Positions 23,568 through 34,965 of a DNA stretch of 64,000 nt are shown piece after piece. Below the pieces are notes generated by a model, which was given only the letters and a program-made list of their open reading frames with translations, ran no database searches and was not told where the DNA came from. This DNA is from Anaeramoeba flamelloides (lineage: Eukaryota > Metamonada > Anaeramoebidae): contig JANTQA010000023.1 in the NCBI GenBank assembly GCA_027625915.1, forward strand, positions 12,958,001 through 13,022,000, in the 5' to 3' direction. The position numbers and the translations under genes were made by a program. The stretch's first letter is position 1. Every line of letters starts with the position of its first letter.

Positions 23568-25186
23568 AAAACAAAAATAAAAATAAAAATAAAAATAAAA
23601 ATAAAAATAAAAATAAAAATAAAAAAGATCATGAAATTCATTTACATCATAGCAGATTAAAAAGGTTATTGAGAATTTCAATTAAAGAAGTTGAGAGATT
23701 ATGGAATTTATTGATGAATAATAATTATTATTCAAAAAAAAGTTTGGAAGAAAGAAAAAACATTTTTGAAGAAAAAATCGATGATTTAGGATTAGATTTA
23801 ATTAATGTCGAAAATGATATTAATATTTGGGATGAGATGCCAGATAATAAAGATAATATTAGATATCAAAAAACAAAATCCGCAAAAGGCCAAGAAAATA
23901 GTGAGATGATAGGTAAGAGTAGTTTTTATAATCAAACTTTTGACAATAATGATAACGATCGTATCCATTCCAACGACTATGATGATGACGACATTCAATG
24001 TGCCAATATTAATAAATTAGTAGAGAAATTGACAGACAAAACCACGCAGGTAAGATTCCGCGATGCTTTTATTATGACTTATCAATCATTTATGAAGCCT
24101 AATCATTTATTAGCAAAATTAAAAGAAAGGTATAATGTGCCCTTGAAGCCAAAACAAATCGAAGATCTAAATGAACAAAATTGGAATGTATTTAAAGATA
24201 GAATCCAAGTCAGGGTTATTTCTGTATTAAACAATTGGATTAAAACGGGATGGGCTGATATTGATCAAAAAATATTGATTAGAATCATTGATTTTATTAA
24301 TACGACAATTTCGAAAGATAAAAAAAAATCAGGAGAAAAATTATTAAAAATTATTAATACAAAAAAAAATGAAAATAAAGAAATCGAAAAAAAGAGGTAT
24401 TCAATGTTAGTTGTCAAGGTAAAGCCACCTGATGCGATCATACCAAAGAATATTTTTTCTCCGAATTTTACGTTATTAGACTTAACAGAAGAAGAATTTG
24501 CAAGACAATTTACACTGCTAATTTCGCAGGCTTTTCAAAAAATTAAACCATCTGAATTGATCACGGGAGCTTGGAAAAGGGGGGGCCTGAAATCAAAGGC
24601 GCCAAATGTGATACTGATGATAAACAAATTTAATGAGTACGCGAATTACATCGCAACACAAATCGTCCAACCCATGTCAATTAAAGATCGTGTAAAAAAT
24701 TTTTCCAGATTTTTGAAAATCGGTAAATTCTTTGTAGAAATGAATAATTATGATTTTTTGATGGCAACAATCGTTGCTTGTACCCATCCTGCAGTGAAAA
24801 GATTGAAAAACACAATGAAAGAAGTTCCCAAAAATCTCTTTAAATATTTTAATGAATTTAAATCAATTTTAAACCACGAAAGCGGTTTAAAAGAATATAA
24901 GCAAATGATAGACAGTAAAATACCACCACTTGTTCCCTATTTGAAATTTTTTTTAACAGAAATTTCTTATATTTCAAACAATTTCCCCGATAAAATCGAT
25001 GGGCTGATCAATTTTTCAAAAAGAAAATTGCTATATAATGTTGTAATCAAAATTCAACAATACCAAAGAATTTCTTATAAATTTTATCCCATCTATCAAA
25101 TTCAAGTATTATTAAAAAGAGGGCTTCCTGTTAAATCTGAAAAGGAACTTTTTCAAATTTCTCTCAAAAGAGAACCTCGAAATTAA
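18642..25186 (+). CDS. RasGEF with coiled coil and LisH domain, multi-exon
   Basis: Ras guanine-nucleotide exchange factor, which loads Ras-family GTPases with GTP at membranes. Exons are 18642-19130, 19283-19498, 19719-19979 and 23628-25186. All visible introns are phase 1 (GTAATA, GTAAAT, GTATGT donors). Counting from 18644 the joined frame is exactly 840 residues plus TAA. Residues 1-260 are acidic/basic coiled coil. About 288-320 is LisH-like (LTKKIINQLILQHLEFEN). Next come SRLKRLLRISIKEVERLW and INIWDEMPDN, as in amoebal RasGEFs. RasGEF_N is at about 446-575 (FIMTYQSFMKPNHLLAKL) and the CDC25 catalytic domain at about 601-826 (DFLMATIVACTHPAVKRLK, PPLVPYLKFFLTEISYI, LINFSKRKLLYNVV). The 5' end is unresolved because 18641 is an acceptor. 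A candidate first exon is 17888-17917 (MGFVDSTDQD, donor GTAAAT), which joins in frame at 18653 or, with another donor, at 18642. The last intron is 3,648 bp and repeat-filled. Confidence 0.85.
19499..19718 (+). repeat. RasGEF intron carrying a TTTCTTG minisatellite
   Basis: The 220-bp intron runs from GTAAATC to TTATAG. About 19510-19668 is built of 7-bp units TTTCTTG with TTTCTTTT and TTGCTTC variants, purely T/C/G on this strand. The frames across it (FLFLVSCFLF) are translations of the satellite, not protein. The array supplies a long pyrimidine tract before the acceptor. Confidence 0.8.
20987..21570. repeat. 584-bp TIR element (GGTATTTCCAAAAAAGTGGGG family), copy 1
   Basis: Left TA-AGGTATTTCCAAAAAAAA; right reversed TA-AGCTATTTCCAGAAAAAG, then CGGGGCAAATTTA. 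TA borders. Matches 34966-35555 in size and ends; no coding sequence. It lies inside the large RasGEF intron. Confidence 0.6.
22149..22700. repeat. Cluster of nested palindromes
   Basis: Two ~70-bp hairpins come first: 22149-22217 (GTTTTCCAGAATTTAAAAGA facing its complement) and 22264-22334 (same stem, diverged). Then a nested pair: inner arms of about 35 bp centred near 22420 (TTTACTTTAGAAATAAACAG against its complement) inside outer arms GAGTTTTC-GTTTATTTGTGAAGTG at about 22356 and the mirror near 22510. Degenerate direct repeats of AAATAGAAAACTCAAAAAA and CCTAGAACACTT follow. CTAGGCACTCTACGGC occurs at both 22218 and 22676, framing the cluster. A relative of the inner hairpin lies at 62953-63030. 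Confidence 0.75.
22770..23040. repeat. Dispersed repeat shared with 41372-41645
   Basis: Direct alignment by eye: GATGATTCTTT, TTCGAATAATATC, TATTCTT-TGTTTTT, AATTATTCCTTTTTTTT, then CATAAATATAAGAA and TAGGTAATTT near the end. Diverged, with no terminal inverted repeat found. Confidence 0.5.
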
Positions 25187-27263
25187 TTCGTTATAATTCA
25201 TTAAATTACAAATTATCAACCTTTATATTTTTAATATTTTTTATTTTTTTTTATTTTTTTTTATTTTTTTATTTTTTATTTTTTTATGATTCTTGTATGC
25301 TTGTGTGAAAAGAAATGATATTTTTTTTAATTTCATTTTTCAAAAATTCAAAAGGAAATTATTACACCCTCTTTTAATCGAAATCATATCATTAATAACA
25401 AAAAAAGAAAGAAAAGAAAAGAAAATACATTTGAAGGGAGTGGTTAATGATTTTTAATATAAAAACCCCATTCAAAAAATTTGGACATAATCAAAATCAA
25501 AAATAGGTCAAAAAAATTTTATATTTTTGTATTTTTACAATATTGAATATTAAATCGGGTTTACGTTATTAGAGTATTAATTTTTATATAAGTAATCATT
25601 TTTATCCAAATAAAATAAAATTAAAAAAAAACTAAAAAATAAAAATAGGGTGTTTCCAAAATGATGAAAGGAGTGGAAAAAAGAATTGTATTAGTAAATT
25701 TGTTGACATTTATATGAACAATTATTGATCGATAAAATGATCAGATAAATCATCAACTAATTTTAATTGGGGGTATCTATTTAAAAGAATTAAATTGTAA
25801 ACATTTATCAATTATTGGAAAAACATTACCAGATCTCAAGAAATAGAGTGCGGAATTGTAAAAAAGAAATTACAACAAAATAAAAAAGACAAAAAATGAA
25901 ATAGTTTGTACAATCAAAAATTATTTCCAAATTGAATACAAAGTGTGGTATTGTTATTCTTTCAATTGTTTAAACTGTGTCCATATTTCTGGAATTTAGT
26001 TTATATCACCTGATATTTTAAAAATAGAAAATAAAAAAATGAAAACAAAAAAATAAAAGAACAAAAAAATGATAAAAATACTATTTTAAAAGAAAAATTA
26101 TTTTGAAATAAAATGAAAAGTGAAGTATTCTTATTCTTTAAACTGTTTTAACCTTTTCCAAACATTTGGAATTACCTAAAAACCCAAAAACAAAATTTTT
26201 AACACACCAAAATTTAATTTTTGAAAAAAAAAATCATATTAAATCAATTAAAGAAGAAATACTTGATTAGAACCATTTACTTTTTGAAATTTTCAAAATT
26301 GTTTATAAATAACAATAGTCACAAAACGGAAAATCTAAATAATTAAAGTCAAAATAAAAAATTGCTAAATCAAAAGTTTTGAGTGGGTTTTTGGTTGTAA
26401 TATTAAAGTTTTAAGGTTAAAAAAAAAATTAATTGGTTAAAGAATGAATTTTGAATTTACTAATTTTGTGTCTGCCAATTCAAAGAGTGTTTATGTAATT
26501 AGTGTATAAACAAGGTCACTAGAAGACTTTTAAACTTGATTTAGTTTTCTCAATTTTTGAACAGTCCAAAATTTTAAAAAGGGAAAAAAGAAATAAAAAG
26601 GAAAATAAAGAAAGTAGAGAAAGATGAAAAAAATAAAAAAAAAATAGAATTCAACAATATCTAACAATAAAAAAAAAAACAAAGTTTTGAATCTGACTTA
26701 ATTTGCGTCTTTGAGATGGTTAGGGATTATTTGGATTTTAATTCCTTCTTTCTGAGAGTATAGTTCAGTAATATTGGTAAAAAGGGTATTATATAGTGAT
26801 AACAGTGCTTTCCTTTATGTTCATATTCATTGGTTATTCAGTCATATTTTCTTGTACAATGATGTTGAAATCAAGTTTTTTCAGTTTCTTTTCGTGTTAT
26901 TTTCTTTTTTTTTTTTTTTTTTCAAATTTTTTAAATACCTTTTCAAGTGATGAGTATAATCGTATTTTTTCGGAATGTGGACAAATTGTGTAATATACTC
27001 TTTTTTCTCAGTTTCTTGTGTATTTATGTAAATTATTTGAGAATAGTTTTTATTTGAATGAGTTTATTGGTAATTTTAAATTAAAATAACATATTTTTCC
27101 CCAAAATTGACTCAAACTTGAATATTTTTTTTAATTTATCTATTTAATTTTGGGTTATTTTAGATTATAAAAATTCACATGTATCATATATTGGTATAAT
27201 AAGGGTTTCATTGGGTTTTTTTATACCTATTTTGACTTTTACAAAAGAAAATTTCAAAGAAAA
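25187..27263. other. Intergenic downstream of the RasGEF gene
   Basis: A T-rich array of TTTTTTTTA-type units (25228-25287) follows the stop codon. The rest is AT-rich with many A-rich stretches (25850-26230, 26580-26690). The frame at 26796-26993 is poly-F and not convincing. No RNA gene is seen. Confidence 0.45.
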
Positions 27264-27366
27264 TTTTTGCACAAAAAAAATACAAATTAAGAGGCAAAAT
27301 TCAGATTCTAGTAGAATAATTTATGTTTAAAAAAAAAAATCCAAATTTTGTTCCTTAAGGGATTAG
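27264..27366. repeat. Fragment of the GGCAC MITE
   Basis: Keeps AAATTAAGAGGCAAAATTCAG, the central ATTCTAGTAGAATAATTTAT region and CCAAATTTTGTTCCTTAAG, but both ends are gone. Confidence 0.45.
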
Positions 27367-27379
27367 CTTCTACCAAAAA

Positions 27380-27640
27380 GAATCATAGGACAAAAGGATG
27401 TTGTTATTGGGTTTAATGGCATTATTTCTATATGGTTCAAATGTCTATAAAAAATCAATAAGTCAAGTAGTAATATTTGTTGATCTCATAAATTAAAAAT
27501 GATCTATTTATTAGTAAAAAACCGAACAATTTCAGAATAAAATCCACATTTCACCATAAATTTAAAGGTTTAATTATCAATATTCAGAATACAAAGTTGC
27601 AAAATATTTTTCTTAAATTTGTGGCGAAATGTAGATTAGT
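27380..27640. repeat. ~220-bp dispersed repeat, copy A
   Basis: Aligns with 33180-33400: GTTCAAATG, AGTCAA-TAGTAATATTTGTTGAT, then TTTCA-CCA, AATTATCAAT-TTCAGA and CAAAGTTG-AAAATAT. A reversed partial copy is at 30490-30665. The other copy has GGGTTCAAATGCC, which recalls a tRNA-type B box, but no convincing A box was found, so a SINE origin is only a suggestion. Confidence 0.45.
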
Positions 27641-27698
27641 TACTAAAAAATTTGTTTTTTTTTTTAAAAAATTAAATAATTAACTAATAAATTTTTTT

Positions 27699-29465
27699 GA
27701 CTAATTATTTCCCAAATCATTGAAGTATATTGATGCTACAATTAGCTTTATAAAAAGAAAACAAAACTAATCAGTCAACGGGGTTTTATGTTGATGATTA
27801 TTTAGTTAATATTTGAAATAAAAAAAAAATATAAAAAATAGTTACTTTTGGAAGTTCTGAATTTAAATTATTTCAATATCAAAATACTGTAGGTTGGGTT
27901 TCTATTTTTAGATTTGGAAAAGGAACTAAAAAAATTTTTTTTTCAAAAAAGAAAAATTTTTAATAGTGATCCTTAGTAACAAATGAAATAATTTATTGTG
28001 CAATAAGATTTATAATAGATTTTTAGAGCTATTGGAGCCATGACACACTAATATCATTTCTACCCAATTATAACATACTTTAATTATAGAGAAATATATG
28101 TTGACGTTAATCACTTAATTTAAAATTGTTTTGTGCCCTAAATTTTGGTTATAATTTGTGCTTTAATAATGAATCTATCTCAATGGGTATCTTCATTTCT
28201 CCTATTTTTTCCCAGTTGTCTTGTTATTACTCACAATAGTTAAGCCTTTCACTAGATTGTTTAAATCGGCATATTTTGGTTATTATATGAAATAAGTTAT
28301 TTTAGTCTGGTTATATCTATTGTTAGATCAACATATTTCCTATTTGAGAATAAATGGATGTAAATACTTATTTGAATTTGGATTATTTTCTTCAAAAAAT
28401 AAAATATGAATTCATGTCAGATTGTTTTGAATTATGTCTTACTGTTGAGAGAAAAATGTTGGGCACAGAAAAATAGTTGGACACCATTTTTAATTGGAAA
28501 CATTAGTAAAATTGGTTTTCAATTTCTTTAATTTGTGAAATAACTAAAGAAAATAACAATAATCTACTTTTTAGAATAGCAATTAATGTAATTCTACTTT
28601 TTCAAAACCTTATTTCTTATAATACAAAGCAAGTTTAAAAATTACCATTTTCAGAATTAATAGTAAACTTTACTAAAACTTGGATTTTTGTTAAAATGGC
28701 ATGATCTACTTTAGTTATCAACCATTCAAATGAGTATTCTACACACACCACAGATTAATGAACTTATAACACATTTTAACCTGGATTTATATAAAATTCA
28801 CCTAGTTATCAATAGGATTTGATTTTCATTTTCAGTAATGTTCCCAATTAAAAATGGTGTCCAACTATTTTTCTAACCAACATTTTTCTCCCAACAGTTA
28901 TCAAGGTTAAAAATGCCTAATCTTTATAAATTTTGAATTTTAAGGTTTTTATTAATAAGCAGTTCCCAATTTTACAAATGTTTGAAAAAACAAAAAATGT
29001 ATGATTTTATTAGAATCATGAAATTTTTGAAGAAAATAACGGGATTTAATCAATCTTTGATTTGTATATAAAAAAAAAAATTTGTTTTGATGAAATTTTA
29101 CTTTGTTCTTTATTGGTATATTGGATTTTTTTTATTTTATTTTATTTTCATTTTTTTTTTTTATTTATAGTTTTTTCAGAAAAGTGAATTTATTTTTAAC
29201 AGCAAATTACTGAAAGTGGAGAATATAATTATTGGTAAATAGTTCATTAAAAAATGTAAAAAATAATTCGAATTGTAATAACTTGAAGAATAATTGATTG
29301 TAATTACCAAGAATATTTTTAGAATTATAATTTTTTTATGCTTTTAATTGTTAAAAAAAAAAAATTATAATTCATAACTTTTATTAATCAATCCGTAATA
29401 TAGGCAAAAAATAATATATTCAAGTTATTTGCTATTTATTTATTTTATTGTTATTTATCCAGACG

Positions 29466-29500
<35 letters not shown>

Positions 29501-29918
29501 CTTTTAATGGGGTATCAAGAAATTATGAACATGCATTATCAATGTTTCCATTTCGTTTTGGTAAAGGTATATACTCTTTTTTCTCTAAATGGTTCACTAA
29601 AAGCCTATTATAAATCCTATTGCACAATAAATTATTACATTTTTTACTAAGGATCACTATTAAAAATTTCCATTTTGAAAAAATTTTTATTAATTCCTTT
29701 TCCAAATCTAAAAATAGAAACCCAACAAACATTATTTTGATATTGAAATAATTTAAATTCAGAACTTCCAAAAGTAACTATTTTTTTATTTTTTTTTTTA
29801 TTTCAAATATTAACTAAATAATCCTCAACCAAAAACCCCGTTGACTGATTAGTTTTGTTTGCTTTTGATAAATCTAATTATCTCATCAATATATTTCCAT
29901 TATTTCTGAAATAATTGG
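27699..29918. repeat. 2.2-kb foldback with ~320-bp inverted arms
   Basis: Left arm 27699-28027 and right arm 29597-29918 are reverse complements over their full length with scattered mismatches: CAAAACTAATCAGTCAACGG, TTTAGTTAATATTTGAAAT, GTTACTTTTGGAAGTTCTGA, GATCCTTAGTAA, TTTATTGTGCAATA. The interior contains the TIR element at 28440-28900 and a TA microsatellite (29467-29498). No coding sequence is present. It could be one element with very long ends or two copies in opposite orientation. Confidence 0.65.
28440..28900. repeat. 461-bp TIR element inside the foldback (family of 13682), divergent copy
   Basis: Ends pair over about 60 bp: TACTGTTGAGAGAAAAATGT and GTTGGACACCATTTTTAATT face their complements. 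The internal order of blocks (GAATTAATAGTAAACTTTAC, GATCTACTTTAGTTATCAA, ACCTAGTTATCAATAGGATT) follows that of 13682-14194. Confidence 0.6.
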
Positions 29919-29958
29919 TAAAAAAAATATTTTTGTTAATCAAAAAATTTTTTAAAAT

Positions 29959-30461
29959 AAAGTAGCGAAAAAAATACCGGATATGAAAAAAATCCTTGAC
30001 AAGATTGTTAATTGTGAATATTAGTAAAATTTTTATGTAATTTCATTTATTTTAGAATCAAATCCCTTTTTTTAAGAATCAAACTTGTTAAATTATAACT
30101 CATCCACTTATTAGAATGATGATTAAAGAAATCCCACTTGTTCAAAACACCATTCAATCTATCAAAAAACCAGAATAAAAATTATCATTTTCCAAACTCT
30201 AATAAACCTCTATAAAACTCGATTGTTTTTCAAAAAACGTAGATCTTCTTTTGGCTAACAAACAATTACTCAAGTATTCTAGAGACACCTTACTTTGATG
30301 AACTTTAGGTAGGTTTAGTACTTCACTCATAAAAAAATTGGTTATTAATAATAAGGATTTGATTAAAAATAAAAGAAATTACACAAAAATTTTTCTTATA
30401 TTCAAAATTAAAAAATTTGTCAGGGATTTTTTTCCTGTCGAGTATTTTTTCCCTGCTATTA
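29959..30461. repeat. ~500-bp TIR element (GTAGTGAAAAAAATACC family), copy 3
   Basis: Left AGTAGCGAAAAAAATACCGG with GAAAAAAATCCTTGAC; right reversed TAGCAGGGAAAAAATACTCG with GAAAAAAATCCCTGAC. Core text AACCTCTATAAAACTCGATT and CTTACTTTGATGAACTTTAG matches copy 1 closely. Confidence 0.7.
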
Positions 30462-30489
30462 TTGAATTTTTTAGCGACTAATCGACATT

Positions 30490-30665
30490 TTGAGATAAAT
30501 TTAAGAAAGTTATTTTGTATCTTTGGAGTCTGAATATTGCTGACTGTGCCTTTAAATTGGTGACACAATGCTTGATTTTTTTACTAATAATTTATTTACT
30601 AATACAAGGGATCATTATTAATTGATCCGATCAACAAATATTACTATTTGACTAATTGATTTTTT
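30490..30665 (-). repeat. ~170-bp dispersed repeat, partial reversed copy
   Basis: The reverse complement matches 27440-27600 and 33240-33380: GACTCCAAAGATACAAAA, AGCAATATTCAGA, and the AATATTTGTTGATC text reversed near 30630. Confidence 0.4.
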
Positions 30666-32394
30666 TAGATAAATTTAAACCATGGAGAACGAATTGGATT
30701 TACATTCAATTACAGTATACTTTGATTTTAGACTTCTTCTTGGTAGATGCTAATCCCTTAAGTCCCAAAATTTGCAATAGACTTTACTATCGATGCAAAA
30801 TATTGAAGAAAAAGATACAGATTGATAAAGAAAAAAAAATTTCACTTTTCTTCCTTGTTTTATTTTTAATTAATAAGAAACGGAAATACATTTAGTGAAA
30901 GTGACTACATTTTTTTAAGGTGTGAAATAAAAATTTAGGTGGCGGTATTTTGAAATGTCTAATACAACAAAATTAAAGTAAATCAAACAAAAGAGAAAAA
31001 TATTTTTCACTTTTTAGAATTACTCTAAGGTATGTTATCAATACAGCATTCGAAAAATAAATTCAACCGAAATTTTACTTTGAATGACCTCTTAAAAACC
31101 AAAAATATCTCTTGATCTTAACTCAATTCAGTAGATCAAGCACTAATTAACTCTTAAAATTTGCAATAAAAAGTAACCAAGATCAAAATCTTAATTGCTT
31201 TTGTTCAAAAATGCAGTCTTTATTTTTCTTCATTTTAACACAAATAAGAGTGTTAAAATAAAAAGGCACAAAATAAACAAAAAAGTTTTTTATGTTAATT
31301 CTTTACTTCTTTGGATTAAAAAAAGCAAATTAAAAAAAAAAGAATTATACTAAGAAAGTTAATAATAATATTAATATCGGTACGTAAGATCTGAGAATGT
31401 ACAAATTAAACACCTCATCTTTTTTACAATACCAAAAAGTCTGTTCTCTACTTGAATGACAGATAGTCACACGCTTTTTTTTTATTTTAAAAAAAATATT
31501 TTAACCACTGTAATGTAGTAGAGTAAAAAATGATTTGTTAAATTCGTCATTATCATTTAACCATATTTTTTTTCTCAAAAACTGTTAAATAGTCTTAATA
31601 TAAAAAGAACTCTTGAAATCTCGTTAAAGTAAGGATTTCAACAAAGAAAAATTTATTGTTAACGAGTCGAATAATGAAAAAGATTTAAAAACTCTAATTA
31701 CCACTTACTGATAGTAAAAAATGGCTAATTGAAAATAGTTTAAATAAAGTAAGTTTTTTTTTGTTGTTTTGTGTTTAACGGAAATATTTCCAAAACAGTG
31801 ACTTAATTTTTCAAGTTTTTTTACAAAAACCAGAGAAAAGTTGAGCTGAAATTTGACACATTACTTTTCATTCTTTTAATGAGACTGTAATTTTGCAATT
31901 ACTAAATGAAAATTGTTATTTCCAATTTCGAAATATATTATTTATTATTACTACAACAATCGAATTAGCAGAGTAAAAATTTTGACTTAGAGTTAAAAGA
32001 AGGATGTTAAATTTATTCTCTTAAAATATCATTTCTAATCGATATTGTAAAGATCTTTGGGATTTTCTTTGACTTGTAAATTGAAAAATATTTTGGAATA
32101 TTTGAACTAAAAATCTTCATTTTTTAATTTGAATATAATAGTAATAAAAATCCTACTATATTACAAAGCATTAGAAAAGAAATTGTACTAACACACAAAG
32201 CCTTTTGATATTTTTCCAATAACACACAAAGTCTAATTAAAAATGTTGTGAATAGATAAAAACCTTTATTCTTTTTTGATGGGAGACTTCGACATTAATC
32301 AACAAAAGAAACTAACAAGAACTAATTAGTGGATCTTGAATTAACTTTAGTTTCTTGCTGTTTTGTTCTTAAGGAGGAAGTACATTTTAACCAG
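30666..32394. other. Intergenic, no gene recognised
   Basis: A plus-strand frame at 30656-30895 has mixed composition (CNRLYYRCKILKKK) but no recognisable domain, splice context or neighbour, so it is not called. The rest is AT-rich. Confidence 0.4.
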
Positions 32395-33060
32395 TTTTAA
32401 AAATTTTAATTGTGAGATCTTTCAAAAAAAGATTTTTTTGAGTGTCATGTGAATCGAAATTATGAAATCAAAACACCATTATCTGCTCTATTTGTTTGTC
32501 AAAAGAAATACAAACTCCAAGTAAATTAGAGCTGATCCTTGAATTTTTCAATTTTTGAAAACATTTTTTATGATTAAATTTTTGGTTTTATTAAATTATG
32601 ATTTTGGTTGTAGAAATGTATGTATAGGAATGGGTGAAATTAGTTAAAGAGTAAAATAAAAACTCAATTAATACGAATTAAATGAAAATAAGATTAGAAG
32701 ATTCATTTTATAAATGCTTTAGAAATAAAAGTCATGAAATTTCTCAAAAATTTTACAAATAAATGTAATATCTTGAGGAATTAAAAATAAAACCAAATTA
32801 ATAAGAAGTAACAGTTTAAAATTTTACAGATAAGATCAAGAAATAAATGATTTTACTTTTTATTTTTTCATTAATAAACCTTTTCATTTTTTTGATTTTC
32901 CATTATTTAGTTGGTATGAAATTAAAAGATATTTTAATAGATATGAGACTCTCATATCTATTAAAATATCAATATATTTGGTTGAAGAAATGATTTGAAT
33001 TATCCAGTTTCACATAAATGGTGGCACTCAAAATTTGTAAAATGTACTTACACCCTTAAA
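32395..33060. repeat. Dispersed repeat, copy 3 (uninterrupted)
   Basis: Continuous version of the repeat that is split at 10390-11900. Near 32925 a local palindrome, GATATTTTAATAGATATGAG facing CTCATATCTATTAAAATATC, replaces the shorter text of the other copies. Confidence 0.5.
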
Positions 33061-33179
33061 AAAGAAATTCGAAAGGTTTCAGATTTATTTTCTCAAAATG
33101 CCAAGTAAAATTGAGAGAAAATTTTATTGTTTGAAGGTATTTGCGTCACGACAAGAAGAAGTCTAAAATCAAAGTAAAT

Positions 33180-33400
33180 TGTTATTAGGTATAAATCCTA
33201 TTGGTTGTCCAGGGTTCAAATGCCACTAAAAATTAGATTAGTCAAATAGTAATATTTGTTGATCTGATCTATTAAAAACATTTATATTTTTCGAAAAAAA
33301 TCTAAATGTTTAAAAAAAAAATCAACATTTAGCCACCAATTCAAAGATTGAATTATCAATTTTCAGACCCCCAAAGTTGAAAAATATCTGTTGTTATTAT
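33180..33400. repeat. ~220-bp dispersed repeat, copy B
   Basis: See 27380-27640. Contains CCAGGGTTCAAATGCCACT and GTAATATTTGTTGATCTGAT. Confidence 0.45.
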
Positions 33401-33503
33401 TTTTTTGAGAGCTAAGCTAAAAAAATGAAAAGAAATAAACATTTTTCTAAATATATTTATATTGGTTATTTTTTGTCATTTTTTATACCTGAAGATCTCC
33501 ACA

Positions 33504-33655
33504 TTACAATAAACAATAACTCACGCCATCTAGCTCATTTTTTCAAAAACAAGCAAAATATTTTTCTTGATAGGGTAATATTTAGAACACCCAGATTGAA
33601 AAATATTTTGCTTGTTTTTGAAACAATGATTTAAAATGTGTGAGTTATTATATGT
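33504..33655. repeat. ~150-bp palindrome
   Basis: Core arms CAAAAACAAGCAAAATATTT at 33545 and the exact complement ending near 33620; outer arms CAATAACTCAC near 33514 and GTGAGTTATTATATGTTG near 33640. A hairpin or very short MITE; single copy. Confidence 0.6.
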
Positions 33656-33686
33656 TGAAATATGAGGGTCTTCAATCTCAAATAAT

Positions 33687-33913
33687 TACTATTTGTTGCA
33701 AAATAAACGGAATGGAATTTTCATTTAGCTTTCCCTAAAATGCTTAAAATCCATGTACCATTTCAAATTTTTTAATTCATAAAACCAGCCTAAATTATTA
33801 ATTAACCTTTCAGAAATTGGGGGTTTTGATAATTTGATTTTACTTTTTTGGTTGGTGTGAATTTTTAAAAGTTCAATGAAAATTTTGATCTTTTTATTTT
33901 ACAATTAACAGTA
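33687..33913. repeat. 227-bp MITE (CAAAATTTTCATTCAGCTTTCC family), copy 3
   Basis: Left TACTATTTGTTGCAAAATAA, then TTTTCATTTAGCTTTCC; right mirror GATCTTTTTATTTTACAATT ending AACAGTA. TA borders. Confidence 0.8.
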
Positions 33914-34965
33914 TTTAAAACAATAGAAAATCTTTCTTAAAAGTTTATTTCTTCATTTTTTGTAGATCTTTTAAGCTATTGGGATTTTTAAATTCGAATA
34001 AAGGCATGAAAAGGAATCACTTTTAACTGAAAAAATTAACTTTTTCTAAATTACAACATTTTTAGAAAGTACTTTTCTTCACCCTCTTTAAACCCTCAAT
34101 AAAAAAAAAAAAATAAACCTACCCTTTAACAACACCTTTTGAATTTTATATTTTTTTTTAATAAAAAACATAATTGGTTAATTAAGTCCAAGAGAAAATT
34201 CATATTTTTTCAATCCTTTTATATCTTCTATTTTTTATTTTTAGAACCTTTAGCAAACAACCCAGGTATTTATTTCCTGAAAAAGGAAACAAAACAAAAA
34301 GAGTAACAAATAAAATTACTCATGATCAGTAGAGTATTATCTAATAAAGATCTTTTTTTTCGACAAATAACAAGTATTATTAAAACCTCGAAAAAAGTGT
34401 ATTATTTAAAATATTTTTTTTTAGTTTAGCTTTCAAAAAAAAATAATAAAGTTCTTAGATTTGCCTAGAAATGGACAGTATCCCCCCCCCCCACCACCAC
34501 CACCACCAACACCACCTAAAATAAAAAAAAATACTGTTTTTTTGGAAAAAAACAATAAATGGCACATTTCTATAAAAAACTCGACATATGGAAATCATCA
34601 AACATTTTTTCAGCAATAAAATCTAGTGTCAACATTTCTCTTCTATTATGAAATTTATAAGATTACACCTCATAAAAAAATAATTTATATTCAAAAAAAA
34701 TAATCAAAATATCTTTCATTTTCTTAATTGGAAAATATCAAATAAAATCAAGAACAAAAAATAGTAATATCTTATAGTTATGTAATTACAAACTTGCTAA
34801 AAAATAAAAATAATAATTCTTCAGTATCAATAAATAATTGTAAATAATTGATTAATTTAAAATATTTTATGAGTATTGTGTTAAATAAAGATATTTTAAA
34901 AGATAATTCGACTCACCCTTGGTAGAAATGGCTTAAAATTTTTAATTATTTTGTCAATAACTTAT
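33914..34965. other. Intergenic with poly-C/(ACC)n tract
   Basis: Eleven Cs followed by (ACC)n and related triplets at 34482-34517 form a strand-biased tract. No gene is seen. Confidence 0.45.

Larger units (their letters stand above)
19980..23627 (+). other. 3.65-kb repeat-laden intron of the RasGEF gene
   Basis: Donor CAT-GTATGT at 19980; acceptor AAAAAAG at 23627. The junction is phase 1 on both sides and joins DVTLIP to (Y)HEIHLHHSRLKR, restoring the segment that follows LisH in related RasGEFs. Inside are a C run after three GATACTCTAT-like units (20379-20410), a 584-bp TIR element (20987-21570), a hairpin cluster (22149-22700) and a dispersed repeat (22770-23040). Immediately before the acceptor is an A run followed by AAAAAT repeats (about 23509-23626). 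The other introns are 150-220 bp. Confidence 0.7.

Noticed and set aside
23377-23627. Poly-K N-terminus of the RasGEF frame
   Set aside because: The A run and AAAAAT units are intron; the exon begins at 23628 by phase and homology.
33205-33225. tRNA gene suggested by GGGTTCAAATGCC
   Set aside because: No cloverleaf can be drawn; no acceptor or anticodon stems.
33425-33634. 69-residue plus-strand frame
   Set aside because: Covers the palindrome at 33504-33655; composition follows the hairpin.
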